Positions 1-7,423 of a DNA stretch of 45,063 nucleotides are shown here, piece by piece. A model generated the notes under the pieces. The model saw only the letters and a list, made by a program, of their open reading frames with translations. It was not told where the DNA came from and did no database searches. Position 1 is the first letter of the stretch. Each line of letters starts with the position of its first letter. Made by a program: the position numbers and the translations under genes. Source of the DNA: Gammaproteobacteria bacterium (GTDB lineage: Bacteria > Pseudomonadota > Gammaproteobacteria > Steroidobacterales > Steroidobacteraceae); the NCBI GenBank assembly GCA_030038755.1, contig JASHSK010000270.1, forward strand, positions 1 to 45,063, in the 5' to 3' direction.

Positions 1-526
1 AGCGGCACGCGAATTCGCCGTGCTGATCGAGACCCTCACGCTGTCGCTGCTCGGCGCTGCCGACGGGGCATCTGCCTCGTATGCCGCATTCGGCGGCGCA
101 ACGATCAGCACACCCGGTGGTGCGCTGTTCGACTCTCAGCTGGTCTACTCGCTCACGGCGACCCGCGCAGCGCAGAATCTCGCCGGGACACGGCGGAGGC
201 AAGCACCTCCGTTCTCCTGTAACGAATTGATTTGGCAGTGCATTTATGCGCCGCCCGTCCGTTCCGTCCCAGCGGCGGCGACGACCCCCGGCCCCGGGAT
301 CAGCAACACAGGATCGTGCTGCACGGCCCGGCCCAAGGGCGTGATCGATCTTGAAGCGCAGTGCGTACAGGCGGATGATTTCGGCCGCATTCGACCCTGT
401 GTCGATGCACATGAACAGGCAGGGGCCGCGGGGGCATCATCGACCGCGAGTCGGTGGACAACGAACCTGCTGGTCGCAGCGATTTACCACGCTCTGCAGA
501 CAGCGAAAAGGAAGTGGGTGGGCACG
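1..526. other. Stretch without a supported gene at the left edge
   Basis: One plus-strand frame is open from base 2 into the gene at 527. Its translation before residue M(527) has no hydrophobic pattern, domain or ribosome-binding site that would make it credible, and the signal peptide of the downstream protein begins at 527. Another frame ends in TGA at 22-24 and could be the last codons of a gene that lies outside the window. I see no RNA gene, repeat or clear promoter here. Confidence 0.5.
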
Positions 527-1321
527 ATGCGCAGCTCCGTTTTGAATTTCACCGTCCAGGTCACGCTGGCGTGCCTGGCAGCGCAACCGGTGGTGCACGC
601 TCAAGGCCGGCGCGGCGCGAGCGGGCCGCCGCCCACCGCCGAAGCGGCCGCTCCGGTCGATTTCACGGGCTATTGGGAATCGATCGTGACGGACGAGGAC
701 TGGGTGTATCGCATGGTCACGCCCAGGCCGGGCGATTCCGCCGGAGTCCCCCTGAAGCCGGCCGGGCTGCAGATCATGGACGCCTGGGATCCTGCCAAGG
801 ACACGGCAGCGGGCGAGCAGTGCAAGTCCTACGGGGCGCCGGCGATCATGCGCGTCCCGGGCCATCTGCACGTTACCTGGCAGGACGAGCAGACCTTGAA
901 GATCGAGACGGACGCCGGTCAGCAGACGCGCCTGCTTCACTTCGTCAAATCGGACGCCGATCAGGGTCAGAAGACCTTGCAGGGATACTCCGTTGCCGAG
1001 TGGGAACTGCAGCGCCCGGCAGGAGGCAGAGCCGCTGCCGCCGCGAGGCCGGTCGGGGGAGCCCTGAGGGTTACGACCACGGATCTGACGGCAGGCTACC
1101 TGCGTAAGAACGGCATCCCCTACAGCGAAAGTACGCAGTTGCTGGAATACTTTGATCTGGTCAAGGATTCTCCGGATGACAGCGGCGACTCTTTGATGGT
1201 GCTGACGACCATCGTCACCGACCCGGTCTACCTGTTTCAGCCGTTCGTCACCGACGAAAATTTTCTGAAGATGCCGAGCGACGCGGGCTGGGAGCCTTCG
1301 GCCTGCTCGGCGATCTGGTAA
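527..1321 (+). CDS. Secreted protein of unknown function, paralogue-like to its downstream neighbour
   Basis: 264 residues from ATG 527. I chose this start because it gives a signal peptide (MRSSVLNFTVQVTLACLAAQ... ending near VVHAQ) and has AAAGGAAG upstream, although the same frame is open much further left. The mature part starts with a Pro/Ala linker and then FTGYWESIVTDEDW, a typical opening of periplasmic lipocalin-like proteins of unknown function. Near the end it has TDPVYLFQPFVTDENFL and then WEPSACSAIW. The next gene has a matching RDPVYFTKPYIYSRAYY and a Cys after WPP, so the two look like diverged members of one family. The stop TAA overlaps the AGGAG of the next gene, so they are probably co-transcribed. 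No catalytic motif is visible and I assign no function. Confidence 0.75.
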   Translation: MRSSVLNFTVQVTLACLAAQPVVHAQGRRGASGPPPTAEAAAPVDFTGYWESIVTDEDWVYRMVTPRPGDSAGVPLKPAGLQIMDAWDPAKDTAAGEQCKSYGAPAIMRVPGHLHVTWQDEQTLKIETDAGQQTRLLHFVKSDADQGQKTLQGYSVAEWELQRPAGGRAAAAARPVGGALRVTTTDLTAGYLRKNGIPYSESTQLLEYFDLVKDSPDDSGDSLMVLTTIVTDPVYLFQPFVTDENFLKMPSDAGWEPSACSAIW

Positions 1322-1331
1322 GGAGCGCGCA

Positions 1332-2387
1332 ATGGCCAGCACTCAATCGCGATTTCGCGCAGCGCATCCCGCCGCGCATGGGATGATCGTGCGGGGAATG
1401 AGCTTCGCCGTCGTGCTCATGCTCGCCGCGGCTGCCCTGCCGCAGGTCGTTGTGGCGCAGGGGCCGGCTCAGGCGCAACCGACCAACTTGAGCGGATCGT
1501 GGGTTTCACCGGCCACCAACGACGTTCTGGAGCGCCTGGAAGGCCCGTTCACCGACGACTGGACCGGGATGCCTCTCAACGCGGCTGGCCGCGCCCTGGC
1601 ACAGTCGTATTCGGCGGCGATGCTCGGTGAGCCGGAACGCGTGTGCCAGCTGTATGGCCAGTTTCACTATGCCAACGGAGCGGTTGGAACGAGATTGACC
1701 ATCTGGCCGCTGGAGGGAGGACCCACCGATCAGATCCTGGCCTGGAAGATCAACAAGACGGAGGATGTCGGAGGAATGACGATCTGGATGGACGGCAGAC
1801 CGGCGCCGTCGGAATACGCAGATCACCCCCGGGAGGCATTCACGACCGGCCACTGGAAGGGCAACACGCTCATCGCCTATACCACGGACATGAAGCGAGC
1901 TCCCGCCCGCGACAACGGGGCGTTCTACAGCGATGAGGCGAACATGACCAGCATGTTCATCCCCCACAGCGGCGACCTGCTGGTGGTCGTCACCGTCCTG
2001 CGCGACCCCGTTTACTTCACCAAGCCCTACATTTACTCGCGCGCCTATTACAGGTCTGCGGCTGCGACCGCCATCAATACCACCTGGCCCCCGTGCATCG
2101 TCAATAACGAGGGCGTCGACGAGGGTGCGGTGCCGTTCTTCCTGCCGGGCAAGGATCCTCTGCGTGATCAGATGATGCAGGTGTTCCATGTCCCCGAATA
2201 CGCTTCGGACGGCGGGGAGGACACCATGTATCCGGAAATCCGCCACAGGCTGAAGGACCAGTACCTCAAGCTCTATCCCACCTTCTCGAAGCGGTGCATG
2301 CAGTACTGCACCACCTGGCGCAACGGGCAGCCGGTGGCGAATCAGGCTCTACCGGAAGAATCCGCTGTGGCGAAGCCGGGCCACTGA
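1332..2387 (+). CDS. Secreted protein of unknown function (GHWKGNTL-type family)
   Basis: 351 residues. AGGAG at 1321-1325 lies 6 bases before ATG 1332. The N-terminus carries a long signal peptide (hydrophobic MSFAVVLMLAAAALPQVVVA, cleaved near VVAQG). The mature domain has NLSGSWVSP, a Cys at VCQLYGQFHY, MTIWMDGRPAPSEYADH, TGHWKGNTLIAYTTDMK and RDPVYFTKPYIYSRAYYR. This order resembles a widespread family of secreted proteins with a W-x-G-x-W-(E/K)-G-(D/N)-T-L motif that is common in acidobacteria and steroid-degrading gammaproteobacteria; no biochemical role is known to me. The final 100 residues hold several Cys and Tyr residues. It is the second gene of a tight pair with 527-1321 and probably acts in the periplasm or outside the cell. 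Confidence 0.8.
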   Translation: MASTQSRFRAAHPAAHGMIVRGMSFAVVLMLAAAALPQVVVAQGPAQAQPTNLSGSWVSPATNDVLERLEGPFTDDWTGMPLNAAGRALAQSYSAAMLGEPERVCQLYGQFHYANGAVGTRLTIWPLEGGPTDQILAWKINKTEDVGGMTIWMDGRPAPSEYADHPREAFTTGHWKGNTLIAYTTDMKRAPARDNGAFYSDEANMTSMFIPHSGDLLVVVTVLRDPVYFTKPYIYSRAYYRSAAATAINTTWPPCIVNNEGVDEGAVPFFLPGKDPLRDQMMQVFHVPEYASDGGEDTMYPEIRHRLKDQYLKLYPTFSKRCMQYCTTWRNGQPVANQALPEESAVAKPGH

Positions 2388-2469
2388 GCCGGCAGGCGCG
2401 GGCCCGCTGCGCTCACGACCCACGGACCTGCGCAAGGGGAAAGGGCCGATGTGAACAATCCGGAGAGCT

Positions 2470-2898
2470 TCAGCTGCGAATGTATTGCTCGAGTTCTTCG
2501 ATAGTCTTCTGTTGTTCTTCGAGCACTGCGCGCACCAGATCACCGATCGAGAGCACGCCAACGACATGCTCGCCCTCGACCACCGGCAGGTGGCGTATGC
2601 GCTTATCGGTTACGATCTGCATGCATTCGCGCACTGACTGGTCAGGACGCACGGTCACCACTGGCGAGCTCATGATCTGCCGGACCGAAGTCTCACTGGA
2701 CGACCGGCCCTTTAGAATCACTTTGCGGGCGTAATCGCGCTCTGACACCACGCCCACCAGCTGTTGGCCCTGCATGACGAGCAGCGCACCAATGCCGTAT
2801 CCGGCCATCAGACGAATCGCCTCGAGCACAGGCGCCTCGGGATCGACACTGTAGATGGTGTCGCCCTTGTATTTCAGCAGCTGCGCTACCACCGCCAT
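2470..2898 (-). CDS. CBS-domain pair protein
   Basis: 142 residues, ATG 2898 preceded by AGAGG at a 5-base spacing. It consists of little more than two CBS motifs. The first (about residues 12-60) has APVLEAIRLMAGYGIGALLVM and GVVSERDYARKVI. The second (about 76-130) has VRQIMSSPVVTVRPDQSVRECM and RIRHLPVVEGEHVVGVLSIGDLVRAV. CBS pairs normally bind adenosyl ligands such as AMP, ATP or SAM and act as cytosolic energy sensors; a stand-alone pair must work by partner binding, and the partner is not evident here. The C-terminal tail LEEQQKTIEELEQYI is short and helical. It converges on the secreted pair at its 3' end and is divergent from the EVE gene, with 134 bases between the two starts. Confidence 0.9.
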   Translation of the reverse strand: MAVVAQLLKYKGDTIYSVDPEAPVLEAIRLMAGYGIGALLVMQGQQLVGVVSERDYARKVILKGRSSSETSVRQIMSSPVVTVRPDQSVRECMQIVTDKRIRHLPVVEGEHVVGVLSIGDLVRAVLEEQQKTIEELEQYIRS

Positions 2899-3032
2899 GA
2901 CAGCCTCTGCTGGCGCTTCAGTGCTTTCCGGCGACTCGATCTTAGCACGGGTGCATAATGGCGGCGTGCTTCACGCAGAGGCGCCCATGAACGCCTCGAC
3001 GGGCGGACGCCTGCTTCCAAGAGACACGTACC

Positions 3033-3443
3033 GTGACTGCCTATTACCTGCTCAAAACCGAACCGTCGGAATACTCGTTTGCCGATCTGTCCCGCGAAAA
3101 GGAGACGGTCTGGGATGGGGTGGCGAACCCAGTGGCGTTGAGAAACCTGCGTGGCATGCAGTCCGGAGACCGTCTCCTCATTTATGAGACCGGGAACGTG
3201 AAGAGCGTGGTAGGAGCGGCCAGTGTGATTTCGGTGCGGGAATCGGATGCCAGGGCGCCGCAGGTGAAGATCAAGGCCGCGAGGCTGCTGCCCAGGGCGG
3301 TCGCTCTCTCGGAGATAAAGGCGAGCAGGCTGTTCTCCAATTCACCGCTGGTGCGCCAGGGACGGCTGAGCGTCGTGCCCCTCAGCGAAGAGCAATACCG
3401 TTATATCGCCGAGGAACAGGCACACGATCAATTGTCGAAGTAG
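3033..3443 (+). CDS. EVE-domain protein
   Basis: 136 residues from GTG 3033. The whole protein is one EVE domain: AYYLLKTEPSEYSFADL at the start, ETVWDGVANPVALRNLRGMQSGDRLLIYETG, then VVGAASVISV, and LSEIKASRLFSNSPLVRQGRLSVVPLSEEQY at the end. These are the classic landmarks of the family that includes human THYN1. EVE folds are related to PUA and YTH and bind modified bases in DNA or RNA. In bacteria they often accompany modification-dependent restriction enzymes, but this copy stands alone, so a housekeeping role in base or tRNA-modification surveillance is just as possible. It converges with the ClC gene, leaving only 12 bases between the two ends. Confidence 0.92.
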   Translation: MTAYYLLKTEPSEYSFADLSREKETVWDGVANPVALRNLRGMQSGDRLLIYETGNVKSVVGAASVISVRESDARAPQVKIKAARLLPRAVALSEIKASRLFSNSPLVRQGRLSVVPLSEEQYRYIAEEQAHDQLSK

Positions 3444-3455
3444 CGCCCAGCCGCG

Positions 3456-4832
3456 CTACACCACCCTGGCTTCGGGAGGCGGCTGGTAGTGGAAGTATTT
3501 CTGTTCGGCGAGCGCCTCGTAGAGCGGCGGGCTGAAGAGGCCGGCGATGCGCGCCGAGACCAGCGCGGTGGCCATCATCGGGATCACCATGCCGGTGCCG
3601 TTGGTCATCTCCATGACGATGACGAATGAGGTGATCGGTGATTGCGTAACGGCCGCGAGGTAACCAGTCATGCACAGCGCTATGACGGCCGCCATGGAAG
3701 TCCATGAGAACAGCGCGTGCACCCACTGGGCGATACCCGCCCCGATCGACAGCGAGGGGGAAAATAGACCACCCGGAAGGCCCGCCAGGTAGGTGACGAC
3801 CAGCGACGCCCATTTGGTCACTCCAAAGGCCTGACTGAGCGGCGCCGTGCCATCCAGCAGCGCGCGCGCCTGATCGTAGCCACTGCCCCACGTCTGCCCG
3901 CGGGTGCCGACACCTATGGCGGCAATGATGACGCCGCTCAGCAGGGCGTACCACAGCGGACGCCTGACCTTGAGCGCGCTCAACGGCTTGGGCATCCACT
4001 TCGTCCAGCGCAGCACGGTGACATTGAATGCCGCGCCCAGCAGCCCGCAGGCGATCGCCGCGACGATCACCGGCAGGGCGAAGGACAGATGCAGACTTCC
4101 GGACACGTTCAGCTGGCCGAAATACAGGTAATTGCCGGCGAGCGCCAGTGACGTGAGTCCGGCGAACACGACCGCGGTGATCATGGTGCCGTTGGTGCGG
4201 CTCTCGAAATCGCGGGCGATCTCTTCGATGGCGAACACCACGCCGGCGAGCGGTGTGTTGAAGGCGCCGGACAGGCCCGCTGCGGCGCCCGCCAGCAGCA
4301 GTTGACGCTCGAGACGGATGCTTCGGTGCGGGTAGAAGCGGCCGGTCTCGGCCATGATCGCCGCGCCGATGTGCACGGTGGGTCCCTCACGCCCGACTGT
4401 GAGCCCTCCCAGCAGCCCGAGGAGCGAGACGCCGATCTTTCCGAGAATCACCCGCAGGCCGAACAGGCGCTGCATCAGCCGATCATCGTCGCCGCGCGGT
4501 GCATGGATCGCGGCTATGACCTGCGGGATGCCGCTGCCCTCGCTGCCGTAGAACCAGCGGCGCGTGAGATAAACGCCCAGCACCGTGAGCCCCGGGGTCA
4601 GTACGAGAGCAAGCCACCAACGCGGAGTAATCCAGCGGATGAACAGCTCGTATACGTCCGTGCTCCAGTCGGCGTACCAAACCGAGATCAGCCCGACCAT
4701 CAAGGCGGCCGTCCACGGCAGGCCCACCTGCAGGAACAGGCGCCGAGTGCGCGTCGACAGTGAATGCCGCACGCGCTCCACAATGGAAATCAGCCTCGAA
4801 GACGGGGGATTCGAATCTGGGTTTTCCGACAC
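3456..4832 (-). CDS. clcA: ClC-family chloride/proton antiporter
   Basis: 458 residues, about ten membrane helices. The ClC signature segments are all present: GSEGSGIPQVI, GREGPTVHIGAAI, and GLPGGLFSPSLSIGAGIAQ. The gating glutamate of GREGP is E149, and the internal proton glutamate is present in FAIEE (E203/E204), which corresponds to the E. coli E148/E203 pair. A Tyr in PPLYEAL matches the central Tyr of the chloride site. With both glutamates present, the protein should be a Cl-/H+ exchanger, not a passive channel; this is known for the family and inferred here. There is no C-terminal CBS pair. The start is GTG 4832, and its ribosome-binding site is weak, so a start some codons downstream is possible. 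A 200-base gap separates it from the LysR gene upstream. Confidence 0.93.
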   Translation of the reverse strand: MSENPDSNPPSSRLISIVERVRHSLSTRTRRLFLQVGLPWTAALMVGLISVWYADWSTDVYELFIRWITPRWWLALVLTPGLTVLGVYLTRRWFYGSEGSGIPQVIAAIHAPRGDDDRLMQRLFGLRVILGKIGVSLLGLLGGLTVGREGPTVHIGAAIMAETGRFYPHRSIRLERQLLLAGAAAGLSGAFNTPLAGVVFAIEEIARDFESRTNGTMITAVVFAGLTSLALAGNYLYFGQLNVSGSLHLSFALPVIVAAIACGLLGAAFNVTVLRWTKWMPKPLSALKVRRPLWYALLSGVIIAAIGVGTRGQTWGSGYDQARALLDGTAPLSQAFGVTKWASLVVTYLAGLPGGLFSPSLSIGAGIAQWVHALFSWTSMAAVIALCMTGYLAAVTQSPITSFVIVMEMTNGTGMVIPMMATALVSARIAGLFSPPLYEALAEQKYFHYQPPPEARVV

Positions 4833-5032
4833 TTCTACTGCAGCCGCTTGGTTTCGGTATTATTCATACTTTCCCGTCTCAGCGGAAGACACGATCGCCC
4901 GGTCGTACATTCCGCGCGCCCGGGACCACAGGACGGCCGCCTCTGCAAGCGCAGTTCGAGCCCGTCCGGTGCTTTGCCGGCCCTGCAGGGCGGCCTGCGC
5001 GAGGCCCCATGGTGCCGGGCCTCTTCACGGTC

Positions 5033-5956
5033 CTAATGAGCTTGCGGACCTGTTCCTGCGCGCACCGACGGCGACGGAATGGTCGCCATGTATTCCATCA
5101 GATGATCGATGAAGGTCCTGAGTTTCGGCAGCATCAGTCGGCGCGCCGCATACAGCGCAAACAATGTCGGCTGTCGCAGCGGATGATCCGTCAGGATCGG
5201 CCGCAGCACATCTCTGAACTGTGGATCCTCGATCACCGTGAGAGGCAGGGCGGCAACGCCCAACCCGGTGCTGATCGCGTGCGCCACCCCGCTGGTCGAG
5301 CTCAAACGGAGTACGACCCGCGCAGCCACTTCAAAACTCCCGTCTGGCCCGGTGAAGTGCCAGGTATGTCCATTGCCGGCCATGACACTGTCATGATGGG
5401 CGAGGTCGCGGGGCAGCTGCGGAGTTCCGTGCCGCCGTAGATACTCCGTCGAGGCGGCAATCACGAGCGGCACGGGCCGCAGCACTCTGGCGATCAGGCC
5501 GTCCGGCGGCGACTGCACCATGGTGCGCAGCGCCACGTCGTAACCCTCCGCCACGATATCCACCAGCCGATCCTCGAACGTGGCATCGACCACCACGTCC
5601 GGATAGCGCCTGCGGTGCTCGGCCAGAAACTCCGCCATGCGGCGCGTGGCCATCCAGGATGGACACGTGACTCTGAGCGTACCGCGCGGCGCGCCGCCGA
5701 AGGACCCGATGGCCGACTCCGCCTGCTCCAGTTCCTCGAGGATGGTCTTGCAACGCTCGAAATAAATGCGGCCCGGCTCCGTCAGGCTCAGGCTCCGGCT
5801 GCTGCGGTTCAGCAACCTGACACCGAGACGGCGCTCCACGTTCATCACGTGCTTGCTGGTCATCGCGGTCGAAAGGCTCAGGCGCTCGGCCGCAGCGACA
5901 AACGTGCCCCGTTCCACGACCTCGCGAAATACCTTCATGCTCGTGAGGGTATCCAT
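5033..5956 (-). CDS. LysR-family regulator, probably of the adjacent efflux operon
   Basis: 307 residues from ATG 5956. The N-terminal winged helix-turn-helix (about residues 1-60) shows MKVFREVVERGTFVAAAERLSLSTAMTSKHVMNVERRLGVRLLNRSSRSLSLTEPG. The effector domain (about 90-295) follows, with RGTLRVTCP at its start and GLGVAALPLTVIEDP near the end. This is the usual LysR length and plan, close to the PA2220/DsdC-like group that regulates neighbouring genes. It is divergent from the MexE-like adaptor gene, the same arrangement as mexT beside mexEF-oprN, so I infer that it activates or represses the pump. Two dyad sequences in the 181-base intergenic region are candidate binding sites. It appears intact. 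Confidence 0.93.
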   Translation of the reverse strand: MDTLTSMKVFREVVERGTFVAAAERLSLSTAMTSKHVMNVERRLGVRLLNRSSRSLSLTEPGRIYFERCKTILEELEQAESAIGSFGGAPRGTLRVTCPSWMATRRMAEFLAEHRRRYPDVVVDATFEDRLVDIVAEGYDVALRTMVQSPPDGLIARVLRPVPLVIAASTEYLRRHGTPQLPRDLAHHDSVMAGNGHTWHFTGPDGSFEVAARVVLRLSSTSGVAHAISTGLGVAALPLTVIEDPQFRDVLRPILTDHPLRQPTLFALYAARRLMLPKLRTFIDHLMEYMATIPSPSVRAGTGPQAH

Positions 5957-5976
5957 GGCTCTACCATGCCAGAGCC
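5957..5976. promoter_or_regulatory. Inverted repeat directly in front of the LysR start
   Basis: GGCTCT, 8-base spacer, AGAGCC. The repeat begins at the base next to the LysR start codon, so on the LysR transcript it would form a small hairpin or operator covering the ribosome-binding region. Autoregulation is an inference from position. Confidence 0.45.
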
Positions 5977-5989
5977 CCGCCGCACACGC

Positions 5990-6005
5990 CTATCCCAAAA
6001 GATAG
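5990..6005. promoter_or_regulatory. Candidate LysR operator in the divergent efflux promoter region
   Basis: CTATC, 6-base spacer CCAAAA, GATAG: a perfect 16-base interrupted dyad between the divergent LysR and RND adaptor genes. LysR proteins typically bind dyads with an ATC...GAT character, so this is the best candidate site. No footprint or consensus can be checked here. Confidence 0.45.
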
Positions 6006-6137
6006 AGCCGACTACCCCTCCGTGGATCTCTCCCGCACCCCATCGACCGATGAATTCAAACGCATCGTGTGGTCCTTCACCATGGACCCCTGAGCCGCCG
6101 GCTGCATGGCCCGAACCGATCCTTCAAGGGAGCACTC

Positions 6138-7313
6138 ATGCGATACGTCTCTGCACTTCTCGCCCTCAGCATCACAGCGACGCTGCTGTCCGGTTGTGGC
6201 CGGCAGGCAGCGGCGCAGAGCGGCCCCGCCGCCGCGCCGCTGGTCAGCGTGGCACAGGTCATCTCGCGCCCGATCACGGAATTCGATGAGTTCACTGCGC
6301 GCTTCGAGGCCGTTGAACGAGTCGAACTGCGGCCGCGTGTATCCGGCTACATCACCTCGATCGACTTCACCCAGGGACGCGAGGTCAGAAAGGGTGAAGT
6401 GCTCGCGGTGATCGACCCGCGTCCTTACCAGGCGCAGCTCAAGGGAGCGCAGGCTCAGCTGGCGGAGGCCCGCTCCCAGCTCGCGCTGTCCCAATCCGAG
6501 CGCGCCCGTGCCATCAGGCTGCTCGCCGCGCATGCGATCTCGCGCGAGGAATACGACACCCGCATGGCAAACACACAGGAGGCGAGCGCCGCCGTGGATG
6601 TCGCAGCGGCCGCAGTCGACACCGCCGCGCTGAATCTCGAGTTCACGCGGGTCACCGCGCCGATCTCGGGAATTGTCGGCCGCGCGGAAGTCACCGCCGG
6701 CAACCTGGTCACGAGCGGCCAGACCCTGCTGACCACGCTGGTGTCGATCGACCCGATCTATGTCGCGTTTGATGGCGACGAGCAGGCTTATCTGCAGTAC
6801 ATGCGGCTCGGTCGCAGCCCGAGTGCGCCCGATCGCAGGCCGGTGTTCGTGGGCCTCGCCGACGAGACCGGCTACCCGCACCAGGGCGTGATGGTGTTCG
6901 TCAACAACGAGATCGACCCCGCCACGGGAACGGTCAGGGCGCGTGGTCTGCTTGCCAACCCCGACCGTGAATTCATGCCGGGCATGTTCGCCCGCGTGAA
7001 GCTGCCGGGCGGATCGCCCCATGAGGCCGTGCTGATAAACGACAGTGCGGTCGGCACCGATCAAAGCACCAAGTACGTGCTCGTGGTGGGCGCCGACCAC
7101 AGGGCCGAGTACCGGCCGGTGGAGCTGGGTCCGCTGATCGACGGCTTGCGTGTCGTGCGCTCCGGACTGACACCGGCGGATACGATCGTCGTGAATGGCC
7201 TGCAGCGCGTGCAGCCCGGTTCGCTGGTGGCTGTCCAGCGCGTTGCGATGGGCGAGCACGCCGGAGGAGACGCTGCCGTGCGCCTGCTCGCTCAGACCGG
7301 TGCCGGACATTGA
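6138..7313 (+). CDS. mexE: RND efflux periplasmic adaptor, MexE-like lipoprotein
   Basis: 391 residues from ATG 6138, which has AAGGGAG 5 bases upstream; a longer frame to 6069 lacks a signal. The N-terminus is a lipoprotein signal with lipobox LLSGC. Then come the adaptor elements in order: a first beta-barrel/lipoyl half (VELRPRVSGYITSIDFTQGREVRKGEVLAVIDPRPYQAQL), an alpha-hairpin (about residues 100-160, AQLAEARSQLALSQSERARAIRLL), a lipoyl return (LEFTRVTAPISGIVGRAEVTAGNLV), and the beta-barrel segment with NEIDPATGTVRARGLLANPDREFMPGMFARV. It links the inner-membrane pump to the outer-membrane channel. It is the first gene of the operon. Its stop codon forms the first three bases of a 19-bp tandem repeat array. 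Confidence 0.93.
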   Translation: MRYVSALLALSITATLLSGCGRQAAAQSGPAAAPLVSVAQVISRPITEFDEFTARFEAVERVELRPRVSGYITSIDFTQGREVRKGEVLAVIDPRPYQAQLKGAQAQLAEARSQLALSQSERARAIRLLAAHAISREEYDTRMANTQEASAAVDVAAAAVDTAALNLEFTRVTAPISGIVGRAEVTAGNLVTSGQTLLTTLVSIDPIYVAFDGDEQAYLQYMRLGRSPSAPDRRPVFVGLADETGYPHQGVMVFVNNEIDPATGTVRARGLLANPDREFMPGMFARVKLPGGSPHEAVLINDSAVGTDQSTKYVLVVGADHRAEYRPVELGPLIDGLRVVRSGLTPADTIVVNGLQRVQPGSLVAVQRVAMGEHAGGDAAVRLLAQTGAGH

Positions 7314-7405
7314 CGCCCGCGAAATTCATTGACGCCCGGGACATTCATTGACACCCGGGAAATTCATTGACACCCGAGAAATACATCGACGCCCTGGAAA
7401 TGCCG
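7311..7405 (+). repeat. 19-bp tandem repeat array between adaptor and pump genes
   Basis: Five units of 19 bp at 7311-7329, 7330-7348, 7349-7367, 7368-7386 and 7387-7405. The first is TGACGCCCGCGAAATTCAT; units 2-4 differ by 1-3 bases, the fifth is degenerate. The first TGA is the stop codon of the adaptor gene. Because 19 is not a multiple of three, the TGA at the start of units 1-3 falls in each of the three frames in turn. The array fills nearly the whole 110-base gap before the pump gene. Confidence 0.95.
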
Positions 7406-7423
7406 TCATTCTGAGGACCTGCA

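Noticed and set aside
437-1342. 301-codon minus-strand open frame opposite the first secreted protein
   Set aside because: Arg/Gly-rich with no recognisable domain; the plus strand has a signal peptide and a paralogue-like neighbour.
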